From NCBI RefSeq assembly GCF_030403745.1, contig NZ_JAQMWP010000005.1, positions 248,001-312,000 of the forward strand: DNA of 64,000 nucleotides. The letters are read 5' to 3'. The notes beneath the pieces are model-generated. The model was not told where the DNA came from and made no database searches. It saw nothing but the letters and a program-made list of their open reading frames with translations. The position numbers were made by a program, and so were the translations under genes. The DNA comes from Streptomyces sp. S.PB5. GTDB lineage: Bacteria > Actinomycetota > Actinomycetes > Streptomycetales > Streptomycetaceae. This document shows, piece by piece, positions 32,829 through 41,840 of the stretch (position 1 is the stretch's first letter; each line of letters starts with the position of its first letter).

Positions 32829-33499
32829 CGTCCGGACTCCGGGTGCCGCCGTCCGGCGTCGAGCAGGCCGGCCCGCTGGGCGAGCAACGCGGCCTGAACC
32901 CTGCTGCCGACCCGCAACTTGGTGAGAATCGCGCTCACATGGTCCTTCACGGTCCCCGCACTGAGGTGGATCCGGCCACCGATCTCGCCGTTGGACAGCC
33001 CCTCCGCGACGAGCAGGAGTACCTCCTTTTCGCGCTCGCTGAGCCGTCCGACGCGGGCGGCCTGCTCGTCGTCCACGCCCGCGGCCCCGGGGTGGCTCTG
33101 CCAGACGGCGCGGGACGCCTTCGGCGACATGACGACACCGCCCGCCGCCAACGTCCGTACCAGCTGCGCGAGTTGTTCGGGTTCGGTGTCCTTGAGCAGA
33201 AAGCCGGCCGCACCGGAGCGCAGCGCCGTGAGGATGTACTCGTCGGCGTCGAAGGTGGTCAGCATCGCCACCACCGGCGGCTGCGGGAGGGCACGCAGCC
33301 GCCGCAGCACGGTCAGTCCGTCGACGTCCGGCATGCGGATGTCCAGCAGCACGACGTCGGGGCCTTCCCGGCGGACGGTGTCGACCGCCTCCGCGCCCGT
33401 GGTGGTCGCGACGACGTCGATGTCGTCGGCCGTGTTGAGGATGAGCCGGAAGCCGGAACGCACCAGGGCCTCGTCGTCCACCACTACTACCCGGATCAC
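32825..33499 (-). CDS. Response regulator, NarL/LuxR type
   Basis: The 224-residue partner of the kinase has a receiver domain with the acidic pair VVVVDDE (D8, D9) and the phosphorylated aspartate D53 in VLLDIRMPDVDGL. The conserved lysine is in LLKDTEPEQLA. The C-terminal LuxR helix-turn-helix (about 155-215) contains LSEREKEVLLLVAEGLSNGE and HLSAGTVKDHVSAILTKL. The GTG at 33499 gives the canonical start MIRVVVVDDE; a longer reading from 33544 adds 15 unconvincing residues. It is the promoter-proximal gene of the pair. Confidence 0.93.
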   Translation of the reverse strand: MIRVVVVDDEALVRSGFRLILNTADDIDVVATTTGAEAVDTVRREGPDVVLLDIRMPDVDGLTVLRRLRALPQPPVVAMLTTFDADEYILTALRSGAAGFLLKDTEPEQLAQLVRTLAAGGVVMSPKASRAVWQSHPGAAGVDDEQAARVGRLSEREKEVLLLVAEGLSNGEIGGRIHLSAGTVKDHVSAILTKLRVGSRVQAALLAQRAGLLDAGRRHPESGR

Positions 33500-33706
33500 C
33501 TGTGTTCCGCCCTGTCGTCCCTGCTCGTACGTCTGCGGACGCACGTCCTGTTGATCGTTCCGTCTTCACCGTAGAACGGAAAACGCTCGGCGGGACGGCT
33601 GTTGCGCGCACACCCGCCACCCGGGGGGTGAGGGCCGGCCAGACGGCGGGCAGGGCCGGACACTCGCCGGATACTGCGTGCTCAGGGAGCTCTCCAGCCT
33701 GGGAAC

Positions 33707-34960
33707 ATGACCCAGAACGCAGACGACTCGGCACTGATGACGCCGACCACCGCCGCGTCCGAGACCGAGAAGCGCGAGCGGACCGACGAGCGGGCCAAGG
33801 CCCCGGAGCACGGGCGCGTTCCGGTGGGACGCCTGGTCGGCGTGGACCTCGCCCGAGGGCTCGCGGTGTTCGGCATGTACGCGGCCCATGTGGGCCCCGA
33901 CCCGTCCGAGGGCGGGGCGACCGGCTTCTTCATGGAACTGGCGCACGGCCGGGCCTCCGCGCTCTTCGCCTTCCTGGCCGGCTTCTCGATCATGCTCATG
34001 ACCGGCCGCCGTGCTCCGAAGACGGGCCGGGCGGGCCGGCAGGCGATCGCCAAGGTGGTGATACGCGCGCTCGTCCTGCTGGCCCTGGGCACGGCGCTCA
34101 CCCTGTCCGGCACCCCGGTCGAGGTGATCCTCGCCTTCTACGGCCTGTACTTCCTGCTCGTCCTGCCCCTGTACCGGCTCTCCTTCCGTCCGCTGGCGAT
34201 CATCGCCGCGGCGACCGCCCTGGTGCTGCCGCAGGCCCTGTACGTCATCCGCCTCGCGCTCCCCGAGGACGGTGCCAGCGGCGTCTGGGCCTGGCCCGCG
34301 GGCTCCGACGGCATCGTGTCGCTGCTCTTCACCGGCAGCTACCCGGCCCTCGGCTGGATCCCCTTCGTGATCGCCGGCATGGCGGTGGCCCGTCTCGACC
34401 TGATCTCCACCGTCGTACGCACGCGTCTCGCGATCACCGGCTTCGGCCTGGCCCTGCTCGGCTACGGCGGCTCCTTCCTCGCCCTCCACCTGGTCCCCGG
34501 CGCGCTCACGACGCTCAACGCCTCCGGCTGGGGCGAGAGCGGTACCGCTGCGTCCGCCTGGTGGTCCGACACCTGGGGCTTCCCGGACGGCAGTACCCCG
34601 CTCGGCCTCCTGGTGGCCTCCCCGCACAGCGAGACGACCCTCTCCGTCCTGGCCAACACGGGCGTGGCGATCATGGTCCTGGCCGGCTGTCTGGCCGTCG
34701 TCGACGCCTTCCCACGCGTCCACCGCCTCGCCCGCCCGGTCATCGCGGTGGGTTCGATGTCCCTGACCGCCTACGTCCTCCACATCGTCGGTATCCAGCT
34801 CCTCGGCATCGAGGAACTGCCCGGATCCCCGCTGCACGTGCTTGTGGGCTTCATCGTCGCCGCCACCGCCTTCGCCACGCTCTGGTCCCGCTCCTTCCGT
34901 CGCGGCCCACTGGAGTGGCTGCTCGGCAAGGCCACCGAGCCCGCGGAGCTGATCCGGTGA
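33707..34960 (+). CDS. DUF418-type polytopic membrane protein
   Basis: The 417-residue protein has a charged N-terminal 40 residues and then about ten membrane segments. The first reads GVDLARGLAVFGMYAAHVGP, the typical opening of the DUF418/heparan-glucosaminide acetyltransferase-like family (R-G-x-A-x-x-G). The C-terminal part ends SRSFRRGPLEWLLGKAT, the DUF418 signature FRxGPLEWLxR. These proteins are suspected membrane acyltransferases; the substrate is unknown. A start at 33707 is used. It is divergent from the two-component pair. The following tRNA gene is on the same strand 92 bases later. Confidence 0.85.
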   Translation: MTQNADDSALMTPTTAASETEKRERTDERAKAPEHGRVPVGRLVGVDLARGLAVFGMYAAHVGPDPSEGGATGFFMELAHGRASALFAFLAGFSIMLMTGRRAPKTGRAGRQAIAKVVIRALVLLALGTALTLSGTPVEVILAFYGLYFLLVLPLYRLSFRPLAIIAAATALVLPQALYVIRLALPEDGASGVWAWPAGSDGIVSLLFTGSYPALGWIPFVIAGMAVARLDLISTVVRTRLAITGFGLALLGYGGSFLALHLVPGALTTLNASGWGESGTAASAWWSDTWGFPDGSTPLGLLVASPHSETTLSVLANTGVAIMVLAGCLAVVDAFPRVHRLARPVIAVGSMSLTAYVLHIVGIQLLGIEELPGSPLHVLVGFIVAATAFATLWSRSFRRGPLEWLLGKATEPAELIR

Positions 34961-35052
34961 TCGGTGTGTCCTGACGGCCACCGTCCCCATAGCCGCCACC
35001 CGCTACACTGTGCCCGGTGGCTCAAGCCCTCGTGCCTGTCCCACCTCGGAAC

Positions 35053-35125
35053 GCCTTCGTAGCTCAGGGGATAGAGCACGGCTCTCCTAAAGCCGGTGTC
35101 GCAGGTTCGAATCCTGCCGGGGGCA
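35053..35125 (+). tRNA. tRNA-Arg (anticodon CCT)
   Basis: The 73-base cloverleaf folds fully. The acceptor GCCTTCG/CGGGGGC has two G-U pairs. The D arm is GCTC/GAGC, the anticodon arm CGGCT/AGCCG with loop CTCCTAA, and the T arm GCAGG/CCTGC with loop TTCGAAT. The discriminator is A and CCA is not encoded. The anticodon CCT reads AGG, an arginine codon. No integrase or duplicated 3' end is seen nearby, so it is not an occupied attachment site within this window. Confidence 0.95.
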
Positions 35126-35239
35126 CAACGCAGTAGACGGCTAACCTGGCGTTTTACCCCCAGAGACGCGTCCTGTTCGGCCTCGGACTCCTTGTCCGGG
35201 GCCGTTTGTCCGAGCGGACAGGGTGAGGGACGGCAGGCC

Positions 35240-37462
35240 TCAGCCGGATGCGCGGGTCGTGGCGTCTGTCGCGTAGCTCATTCCCTGTTCGTACGACATC
35301 GCGCGGCCAGCCTCGTAGGCGTGCTCGAAGGCCGAGGGGCCGATCATGTCGCGGATGGCGCGTTCGCAGGCTTGGCGGGCGGCGATCAGGTCCGGGGAGT
35401 TCATTTGGGCGCGGCCGCCTGCGCGGTCCCACAGACGCTGGGCGATGCCGAGGAGTCCGGCCGCCCGGTGAGCTTCGCCCGCAGCGGTGGTGGCGGATGC
35501 CAGGGTGTCGAGGGCCAGGGCCGCGAGGCCGCCGGAGCTGTGCAGCAGCCGGTGCGCGGCAACAGCCCGGGTGGCGTTGCGTGCCCCCGAGGCGATGTCG
35601 CCGCGGGCGAGGTCCAGCATCGCCACCACCAGGTCGACGGCCGAGCGCGTCCAGTACTCGCCGCGCCGGGCGCATTCGGCGCGGACCTCTTCGGCCGCCG
35701 CACGGGCCGCTTCGTGATCGCCGCTCATCAGGTGCGCGTACCCCAGGGCGCCGATCGTCTGAAGCTGGGCCGAACCGAGCCAGTCGTCCCGGACGGGGAG
35801 GCGGGCGGCGGCGGACATCGGGCCGACCGCCTCAGCCGACCGGCCGCGCAGGGCGAGCTGGGTGCCCATGAGGTAGGCGGAGACGGAGAGGGCGACCGGA
35901 TCGTCCTGCTGCCGTGCCACCTCGGTGAGCCGCCGGCCGTACTCGGCTGCGGTGTCCGTATCGCCCTGCATGATCGCTCCGGCGCCGCGCGACCACAGGG
36001 CCCGCAGGAGGTCCGGCCCCGGAGCCGGAGCCGGATCGGCGGCGAGCGCCCGGTCGAGACAGCGCTGCGCGTCGCGCACATGGCCGCAGTGCCGCCACAG
36101 GAAGCCCGCGGTGCCCGCGATCTCCAGGGCGGCGCGCCGGTCGGGCTGATCGAGTGACCAGTCCACCGCGGCGCGCAGGTTGGCGTGGTCGGTCAGCACG
36201 CGTTCGCACCACTGCACCTGGCGGCCGGTGTTCCACTCGGCGCAGCCGTCGCGGGCCAGGCGCCGGTAGTACTCGCGGTGGCGCAGTCGTACGGCGTCGG
36301 CCTCGCCCAACTCCCGCAGCCAGTCCGCGCCGTACTCGCGCACCGTGTCGAGCATCCGGAAGCGAGCCGTGCCGGTGCGATGGTCGCGCTCCATGCCGGG
36401 GCGATGGTCGCGCTGCACGATGGACTGGGCGGTGAGCTCGTTGAGCAGGACGGGCACCTGTCCGGCCGCCAGCGGGCCACCGGCGCACACTTCCTGGGCG
36501 GCCTCGGCGTCGAAGCCACCGGTGAACACTGCAAGGCGGGCCCACAACAGCCTTTCCAGCGGAGCACACAGCTCATGGCTCCAGCCGATGGTGGTGCGCA
36601 GGGCCTGGTGGCGCGACGGGTCCTCGGTGTCGTCGTCCGAGGCCAGCAGGGCCAGTCGGTGGTCCGCCCGCGTCCCGAAGTGGTCGTCCAGCTCGGTGAG
36701 CGACAGGGTGGACAGCCGGGCCGCGGCCAGTTCGACGGCCAGCGGGATGCCGTCCAGGTACTGGCAGACCGAGACCGCCACCGGCCGGGTGACCTCGTCG
36801 AGTACGAAGCCGGAGCGCACGGCGGCCGCCCGGTCGGCGAACAGGGTCACCGCGTCCTCCCGCGCCGCGCTGCCCGACTCGTCCACCGGCAGCGGCTCGA
36901 CTTCCACACACTGCTCCCCGGGCAGCCCGAGCCGTCGGCGGCTGGTGGCCAGGACGTGCACGTGCGGAGCGAGCCGCAGCGCGTCGACGAAGGCCGCGCA
37001 GTCCTCCAGCAGGTGTTCGCACGAGTCGAGGACCAGCAGCAGTCGCTTGTCCGCGATCCACGCGGCCAGCGCCTCCGTCGCCGGTCGCGTCGTCTGGTCG
37101 GCCACCCGCAGCGCCTCCATGGCCGCCAGCCCCAGCACACCGGGTCCGGCCATGCCCACGCCGTGCAGGGCGGAGAGCTCCACCAGCCACACACCGTCCG
37201 GGTAGGCGGACCGCATCCCGCGCGCGGCCCGCACCGCAAGCCGCGTCTTGCCGACCCCACCCGGTCCCAGAAGGGTCACCAGCCGACGCCCGCCGTCCCG
37301 GTTCCGCCGTCCCTCGCCGCCCTCGGCTGGCCCGCCGTCCGGACGCAACATGACGTCAAGCCGGGCGAGTTCGTCCTGCCGCCCGATGAAGCTGCGCGTC
37401 TCCGGCGGCAGGTTCCCCGACCACTCGCCGCTCTCCGTCTCTCCCGGCACGCCATGTGACAC
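35240..37462 (-). CDS. AfsR/LuxR-like NB-ARC ATPase with TPR-type C-terminus
   Basis: The 740-residue protein has an ATPase domain with Walker A GPGGVGKTRLAV (about 67-78) and Walker B LLLVLDSCEHLL. Further family sequences are ATSRRRLGLPGEQCVEVEPL and LPLAVELAAARLSTLSLTEL. The remaining 400 residues are helical repeats rich in leucine and alanine, like the TPR half of AfsR. No SARP winged helix is present at the N-terminus and no LuxR helix-turn-helix at the C-terminus, so it has lost or never had a DNA-binding output. The GTG at 37462 follows GGAGGGAG. A short internal duplication (RDHRPGMERDHRTGT) sits near 390. It probably acts as a signalling ATPase through partners. Confidence 0.85.
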   Translation of the reverse strand: MSHGVPGETESGEWSGNLPPETRSFIGRQDELARLDVMLRPDGGPAEGGEGRRNRDGGRRLVTLLGPGGVGKTRLAVRAARGMRSAYPDGVWLVELSALHGVGMAGPGVLGLAAMEALRVADQTTRPATEALAAWIADKRLLLVLDSCEHLLEDCAAFVDALRLAPHVHVLATSRRRLGLPGEQCVEVEPLPVDESGSAAREDAVTLFADRAAAVRSGFVLDEVTRPVAVSVCQYLDGIPLAVELAAARLSTLSLTELDDHFGTRADHRLALLASDDDTEDPSRHQALRTTIGWSHELCAPLERLLWARLAVFTGGFDAEAAQEVCAGGPLAAGQVPVLLNELTAQSIVQRDHRPGMERDHRTGTARFRMLDTVREYGADWLRELGEADAVRLRHREYYRRLARDGCAEWNTGRQVQWCERVLTDHANLRAAVDWSLDQPDRRAALEIAGTAGFLWRHCGHVRDAQRCLDRALAADPAPAPGPDLLRALWSRGAGAIMQGDTDTAAEYGRRLTEVARQQDDPVALSVSAYLMGTQLALRGRSAEAVGPMSAAARLPVRDDWLGSAQLQTIGALGYAHLMSGDHEAARAAAEEVRAECARRGEYWTRSAVDLVVAMLDLARGDIASGARNATRAVAAHRLLHSSGGLAALALDTLASATTAAGEAHRAAGLLGIAQRLWDRAGGRAQMNSPDLIAARQACERAIRDMIGPSAFEHAYEAGRAMSYEQGMSYATDATTRASG

Positions 37463-37821
37463 GGCGCTCCCTCCCCGCTCCCGCTCCCGCTCCTGTTCCG
37501 AACCCGGCTCAGTCTGCTCCGGCAGCACGCCCCCGTGGCAGGGCAGCGGGTGCGGGGACAGAAACACGGCGTCGTCTTGCCTTCGCTGTTCACTTCGGGG
37601 CACGTGGCGATCGGTCCGCGCACATCCGCGACCGGCGGGGTGATGGGGGCGCACAGCGCACACAACGGAGCGTCGCCACCGGCACGCGCCGGCGAACGGA
37701 AAGCGCGCCCCTGCGCACATCCAGGCGCCGCCAGGCTCCGGTTGTGCGTGGGCGAGGAGCGCGGAATGGTGCCCGCCATACCAGGGGCATATTGTCCCGA
37801 CAAGCATGAGGAGTTCCGCTC
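37463..37821. other. Divergent intergenic region
   Basis: The 359-base gap between the ATPase and the delta-60 protein carries both promoters. I see no gene and no clear operator. A GCTCCCGCTCC-type hexamer repeat occurs at about 37470-37490. Confidence 0.45.
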
Positions 37822-39189
37822 ATGACCAGCAGTTTCCTACCCTTCGCACACCACCCGGCGTGGAGAGCGCAGGTGGCAGCCGTGTCCGCACTCGCCGTGG
37901 GCCTGATCGTGGCCCTCACACCCACCGCGGTGGCCGCACCCGGTGACCTGGACACCGGTTTCGGCACCGGCGGCAAGGTCACCACCGACTTCGGTGCCTC
38001 CCCGTCGGAGCCGGAGATCGGCAACGACCTGCTGCGTACGTCCAACGGCTCCCTGTTCGTCGCCGGGCGGCGGGGCCTCAACACCCCCGGCACCGGCCTG
38101 GACAACTCCTTCGGCGTGGCCAAGTACACCTCCAACGGCGCGCTGGACACCGGATTCAGCGGCGACGGCAAGGTCGCCACCGGCTTCGGCGACACCGTGT
38201 CACTGGCCCGGTCGGTCATCGAGGCCGGCAGCGGGAAGATCCTGGTGGGCGGTCTCACCGGCGGGGAACAGATCGCCGACCTGGCGCTGGCGAAGTACAA
38301 CGCGGACGGCTCCCTCGACACCTCCTTCGGCGGCGGCGACGGCAAGGTCACCACCGACCTGTCCGGCGGCCTCGGCGACGGCATCCGCGGCCTGAGCGTG
38401 ACGAGCGGCGGCAAGATACTCGCGGCCGGAGCGGCCGGGGCGGACTCCTTCATCGCCCGCTACAACTCCGACGGCACCCTCGACACCGGCTTCGGCGGCG
38501 GCGACGGCTTCGTCACCACGGACTTCGGCACCGGCGACCACCTCTTCGCGCTGGAGGAGCTGTCCACCGGGAAGATGATCGCGGCCGGCAGCGCCAACAG
38601 TGACTTCCTGCTGGTCCGGTACAACTCCGACGGCACCCTGGACACCGGATTCAGCGGCGACGGCATCGTGACCACCGACTTCAACGGACTCTCCGACCTC
38701 GCGTTCGGCTTCACCCAGGCGCCCGGCGGCGACTACGTGATCGCGGGCGCGGTCGACGCCCCCGAGCCGTTCGGCATCGCCGGACCCATCAAGGCCGGCG
38801 TGGTCCGCTACAACTCCGACGGCAGCCTGGACACCGGGTTCAGCGGCGACGGCAAGGTCACCACGGACGTGAACACCCTGCTCGCCGACGAGGCACGCGA
38901 TGTCGCCGTGGACAGCAACGGCAAGATCGTGATCGCCGGACTGGCCGGCCAGTCCGTCGTGTTCCCCGTCGATCCCGTCGACGGCGACGCCCTCGTCGTC
39001 CGCTACAACTCCAACGGCACCCTGGACACCGGATTCAGCGGCGACGGCATCGCCACCGTCGACTTCTCCGGCGGGGCGGATGTCGCTCGGGGCATCGCAC
39101 TGACCGGCAGCAACGACATCATCATCGCCGGCGGCGCGACATCGAGCACCACCGGGCTCGACTTCGCCCTGGCCAAGCTCCAGGGATAG
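37822..39189 (+). CDS. Secreted delta-60 repeat protein
   Basis: The 455-residue protein has a signal peptide (AQVAAVSALAVGLIVALTPTAVA, cleavage near 38) and then seven or eight repeats of about 50 residues. The repeat core is RYNSDGTLDTGFSGDGKVTT, the signature of the delta-60 (TIGR02608) repeat. The repeats probably form a beta-propeller or beta-solenoid outside the cell. Proteins of this class are secreted or surface-bound with unknown ligands. The ATG at 37822 follows GAGGAG. The repeats are also similar at DNA level, which makes unequal recombination possible. It is divergent from the ATPase gene. Confidence 0.87.
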   Translation: MTSSFLPFAHHPAWRAQVAAVSALAVGLIVALTPTAVAAPGDLDTGFGTGGKVTTDFGASPSEPEIGNDLLRTSNGSLFVAGRRGLNTPGTGLDNSFGVAKYTSNGALDTGFSGDGKVATGFGDTVSLARSVIEAGSGKILVGGLTGGEQIADLALAKYNADGSLDTSFGGGDGKVTTDLSGGLGDGIRGLSVTSGGKILAAGAAGADSFIARYNSDGTLDTGFGGGDGFVTTDFGTGDHLFALEELSTGKMIAAGSANSDFLLVRYNSDGTLDTGFSGDGIVTTDFNGLSDLAFGFTQAPGGDYVIAGAVDAPEPFGIAGPIKAGVVRYNSDGSLDTGFSGDGKVTTDVNTLLADEARDVAVDSNGKIVIAGLAGQSVVFPVDPVDGDALVVRYNSNGTLDTGFSGDGIATVDFSGGADVARGIALTGSNDIIIAGGATSSTTGLDFALAKLQG

Positions 39190-39537
39190 GCGGCCACAGA
39201 GGACGGCGGCGGTGAACCGGGGCGACGGTCCCGGCTCACCGCCGTCCGTCGTGCGTACCCGGGCGCGACGGGAGGCGGCTTCGCAAAGGGGGGACGCGGG
39301 CGCGCAGCGTCACGGCACCCCCGCCCGAGTCTGCTCCCCGGCTCAGTGCCCGGGCCGTGCATGTCACGAGATGCTCTCTCCTTCGCGCAAGGCGCTCACA
39401 TGGCCGTACCACGGCAAACACGCCCGATCACCTCTCGGCACACTCCGGTCAACCAGCCCTGTCAGACGGCACGTTGGGCCATAGTTTCCGTCCTCCGTCA
39501 CGAACTCTCGAGACGTAGAGGGAGGCGGGGGCTACAC
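39190..39537. other. Intergenic region before the phosphatase gene
   Basis: This 348-base stretch has no convincing gene. Several ATGs are in frame with the phosphatase (from 39346), but the sequence reads as unstructured Arg/Pro-rich peptide, so it is treated as leader and promoter. Confidence 0.45.
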
Positions 39538-40662
39538 ATGGCCGTCAGGGCAGTCGGGTGGTGGCGGCGGGAGACGAGCACGCGGAGTCGGCGCAGCCGA
39601 GGCCGACCGGTGCTCGCGCTGGGGGTGAGCGGCCTGCTCGCCGTCCTCAGCGGGCTGGGCAGTTGGCAACTGGGAGTCGCCGTACTGGTCATCGGCCCCG
39701 TGCTGGCCTGCCCCCGCCTGGACGCACGGCGCACCGCCGCAGTGGTGGGGTGGGCGCTGTTGCTCGCTCTCGGGGCGGGCGCCGCGAGAGGCCTCATGGC
39801 GACTCCGGGTTTCGGAATCGAGTTCCTCGTCCTGCTGGCGGGCGGCACACTGGCCGTCCGCGACGCCGCCCGGCACACGGCCAACGCGGCCGCACTGGCC
39901 CGGGCCACCGAAGTCGCACAGGCGTCACAGAACGCGATCCTGCGGCCGATGTCCGTGGAGATCGGCGGCATCGAGGTGTGCGCCCGGCACCACTGCGCCG
40001 TGCAGGGGGCGTCGGTGTGCGGGGACCTGTACGCCGTCGTCCACACCCCGTACGGAGTGCGCCTGCTCATCGGGGACGTACGCGGCCACGACCTGGACGC
40101 TCTGCGGACCACCGCGGCAACCATCGGGGCCTTCAAGGACCTTGCCTATCTCACTCCCGGCCTCACCGACCTGGTGACGGCCCTGGACGCCAGGATCGCC
40201 CCGGAACTGGGGCCGGAGGACTTCGTCACCGCCGTACTCGCGGAGTTCGCCCCGGGCGAGGTCCGCCTCGTCAACTGCGGGCACCCCGCGCCCATCCGGG
40301 CAGGGAAGCAGGTCAGGTTGCTGGAACCACTCGAGCCGACACCCCCGTTGGGCCTGCATCCGGAGCCGCGGTTGTATCGCTTCTATCTGTCGGGTGGGGA
40401 CAGGATCCTGTTCTACACCGACGGCCTGAGCGAGGCACGCGATGCGAACGGCGCCGATTTCCCGCTCCTCGAACGGGTCGGTGACGCGTTGGCCGCGCTC
40501 TCTCCCTCCGACGTGTTCGACACGCTGTACGCCATGGTGGCCGCGCACACGGGCCGCGAGCCGACCGACGACATCGCGCTCGCCCTGTGCCGGCCGACCA
40601 GCATGGTCGCGCCCTCGCCCGCTGCCCGACCGCCGAACACCGCGGCACGAACGGAGTCGTAG
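39538..40662 (+). CDS. Membrane SpoIIE/PP2C-type serine phosphatase
   Basis: The 374-residue protein has two to four N-terminal membrane segments (about 25-115, such as LALGVSGLLAVLSGLGSWQL). A SpoIIE-type phosphatase domain follows (about 145-355). Phosphatase motifs include VCGDLYAVVHTPYGVRLLIGDVRGHDLDA with metal-binding aspartates, LVNCGHPAPI, FYTDGLSEARD and the final PTDDIALAL. Such proteins dephosphorylate anti-anti-sigma factors in partner-switching systems, which are numerous in Streptomyces. No anti-sigma partner is adjacent. The ATG at 39538 follows a GGAGGCGGGG ribosome site. Confidence 0.9.
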   Translation: MAVRAVGWWRRETSTRSRRSRGRPVLALGVSGLLAVLSGLGSWQLGVAVLVIGPVLACPRLDARRTAAVVGWALLLALGAGAARGLMATPGFGIEFLVLLAGGTLAVRDAARHTANAAALARATEVAQASQNAILRPMSVEIGGIEVCARHHCAVQGASVCGDLYAVVHTPYGVRLLIGDVRGHDLDALRTTAATIGAFKDLAYLTPGLTDLVTALDARIAPELGPEDFVTAVLAEFAPGEVRLVNCGHPAPIRAGKQVRLLEPLEPTPPLGLHPEPRLYRFYLSGGDRILFYTDGLSEARDANGADFPLLERVGDALAALSPSDVFDTLYAMVAAHTGREPTDDIALALCRPTSMVAPSPAARPPNTAARTES

Positions 40663-40674
40663 GCGATCGTCGGC

Positions 40675-41045
40675 GCGGGGGTACCCGGCGGTGTTCCAGA
40701 AGAACCTCGACCACGAGCCGGAGAGTGACGCGTACCGGTTCCTGTTTCACGTACACGGCAACGCCGGGTCGGCAACTCGTCGCCGGTGCGGCAGTGGGCG
40801 ACGAGGTGCACAGTGCGCGGGAAGCCATCGAGGCCCCCGGCGGCCGTCGGACGAAGGCCGCCAGCCGCATCTGCCTCGACAGGCTCGGTTCGCCACCCGC
40901 TCGGAGCTGCGCACCATCGAAGTCGCCACGGAGCAGTGCCGGCACGGTGGTTCGGGGAGAACACCATGGCGGCCGTCGAGGAGCACGAGGCGCCCGGACC
41001 CTGGAGGACTGCCGGCGCGATATCCAGCGCCGCCTGTTCGGCTGA
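40675..41045 (+). pseudogene. Frame-broken gene remnant
   Basis: Protein-like sequence appears in pieces across three plus-strand frames: YPAVFQKNLDHEPESDAYRF near 40690, AVGDEVHSAREAIEAPGGRR near 40795, FATRSELRTIEVATEQCRH near 40890, WFGENTMAAVEEHEAP near 40950, and TLEDCRRDIQRRLFG ending at TGA 41043-41045. Joining them would need at least three frameshifts. Each piece has ordinary soluble-protein composition, unlike the Arg/Pro-rich shadows around it. The parent family is not recognised. Sequencing errors are an alternative, though several in 350 bases would be unusual. Confidence 0.4.
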
Positions 41046-41084
41046 CACCGGTCACGCGGTTCAGCCAAGGCTTCGGACCCGACC

Positions 41085-41111
41085 GTGACCTGGGTGACCT
41101 GGGTGACCTGG
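41085..41111. repeat. Triple 9-bp tandem repeat
   Basis: GTGACCTGG is repeated three times in a row after the gene remnant. The role is unknown. Confidence 0.7.
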
Positions 41112-41168
41112 GAATGGCAGCCAGTGGGGCTGTGAGGGCCCTGGGCAGAACGAACACAAGAACGCGCG

Positions 41169-41717
41169 CTATCCGATGGGCCGAGGGCCGGCGCCGGCGT
41201 AGTAACGCGCCCGCGCCTCCTTGACCGTCTCCAGCGCGACCCCCCGCCCCGCACCGTCGACGTTGAGCGGCGGACCCAACCGGGAGATCAACTCCCCCTC
41301 CACCGACAGCGGATCGGGGTGCTCGGCCCAGGTGAGCGAGAGGTGCTCGTGCATCCACTCGGTGAGCCGCTCCTCGTCCTCCGGTACGAGGACCACTCGG
41401 TCGGTCCACGTCGTCCGGTAGCCCTCGGTGGCCATCAGCAGCCCCGCCAGCGTCCGACGCAGCGTTGAACTACCGGACCGTCTCAGGTGGTTGGAGGTGA
41501 TACGGCTGCGCAGTCGGGTGGCCTTGCCGAGGTAGAGCAGCCGGCGTCCGGGGTCCGCGGAGTTCTCCGGGCCGGCGAACGACGGCAGAACGGTCGGCGC
41601 CGCCCACCAGGCGTACAGGCCCGGGGTCTTGGGCAGCGCGGCCGCCGCCTCGGACAGTGCGCACGGTGATGTGAACAGGGCTGCTGTGGTCCGCTGAACG
41701 GCCGTCTCCTCCGACAT
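41169..41717 (-). CDS. GIY-YIG nuclease-fold protein
   Basis: The 182-residue protein contains the GIY-YIG pattern as [15 protein letters not shown] followed by [16 protein letters not shown], with the two G-(L/I)-Y and Y-L-G elements about 33 residues apart. The downstream arginine (RSRI) fits the catalytic arginine. Later residues [14 protein letters not shown] resemble the glutamate/asparagine part of the fold (E, then P-x-N). Members include structure-specific nucleases such as UvrC and SLX1; this short protein has no DNA-binding extension. The ATG at 41717 is chosen for family fit. It is a lone gene, and the substrate and role are unknown. Confidence 0.8.
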   Translation of the reverse strand: MSEETAVQRTTAALFTSPCALSEAAAALPKTPGLYAWWAAPTVLPSFAGPENSADPGRRLLYLGKATRLRSRITSNHLRRSGSSTLRRTLAGLLMATEGYRTTWTDRVVLVPEDEERLTEWMHEHLSLTWAEHPDPLSVEGELISRLGPPLNVDGAGRGVALETVKEARARYYAGAGPRPIG

Positions 41718-41793
41718 GGCCGCAGAATAAGGGCCCTGCTGAACGCCCACCGGCGAACTCGCAATCCTGCCAAGGAGGGCAGCAGCACAGAGA

Positions 41794-41818
41794 CCCCGGA
41801 CCGATCCCCGGTCCGGGG
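41794..41818 (-). terminator. Perfect hairpin after the sugar-binding lipoprotein gene
   Basis: CCCCGGACCG (41794-41803) and CGGTCCGGGG (41809-41818) form a perfect 10-bp stem with a 5-base loop, starting 22 bases beyond the gene's stop on the minus strand. Confidence 0.75.
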
Positions 41819-41840
41819 CCTCCCGCATGTGTCCGTGCCG

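Noticed and set aside
35053..35240. tRNA-associated integration site
   Set aside because: No integrase, no repeated tRNA 3' end and no change of composition beside the tRNA.
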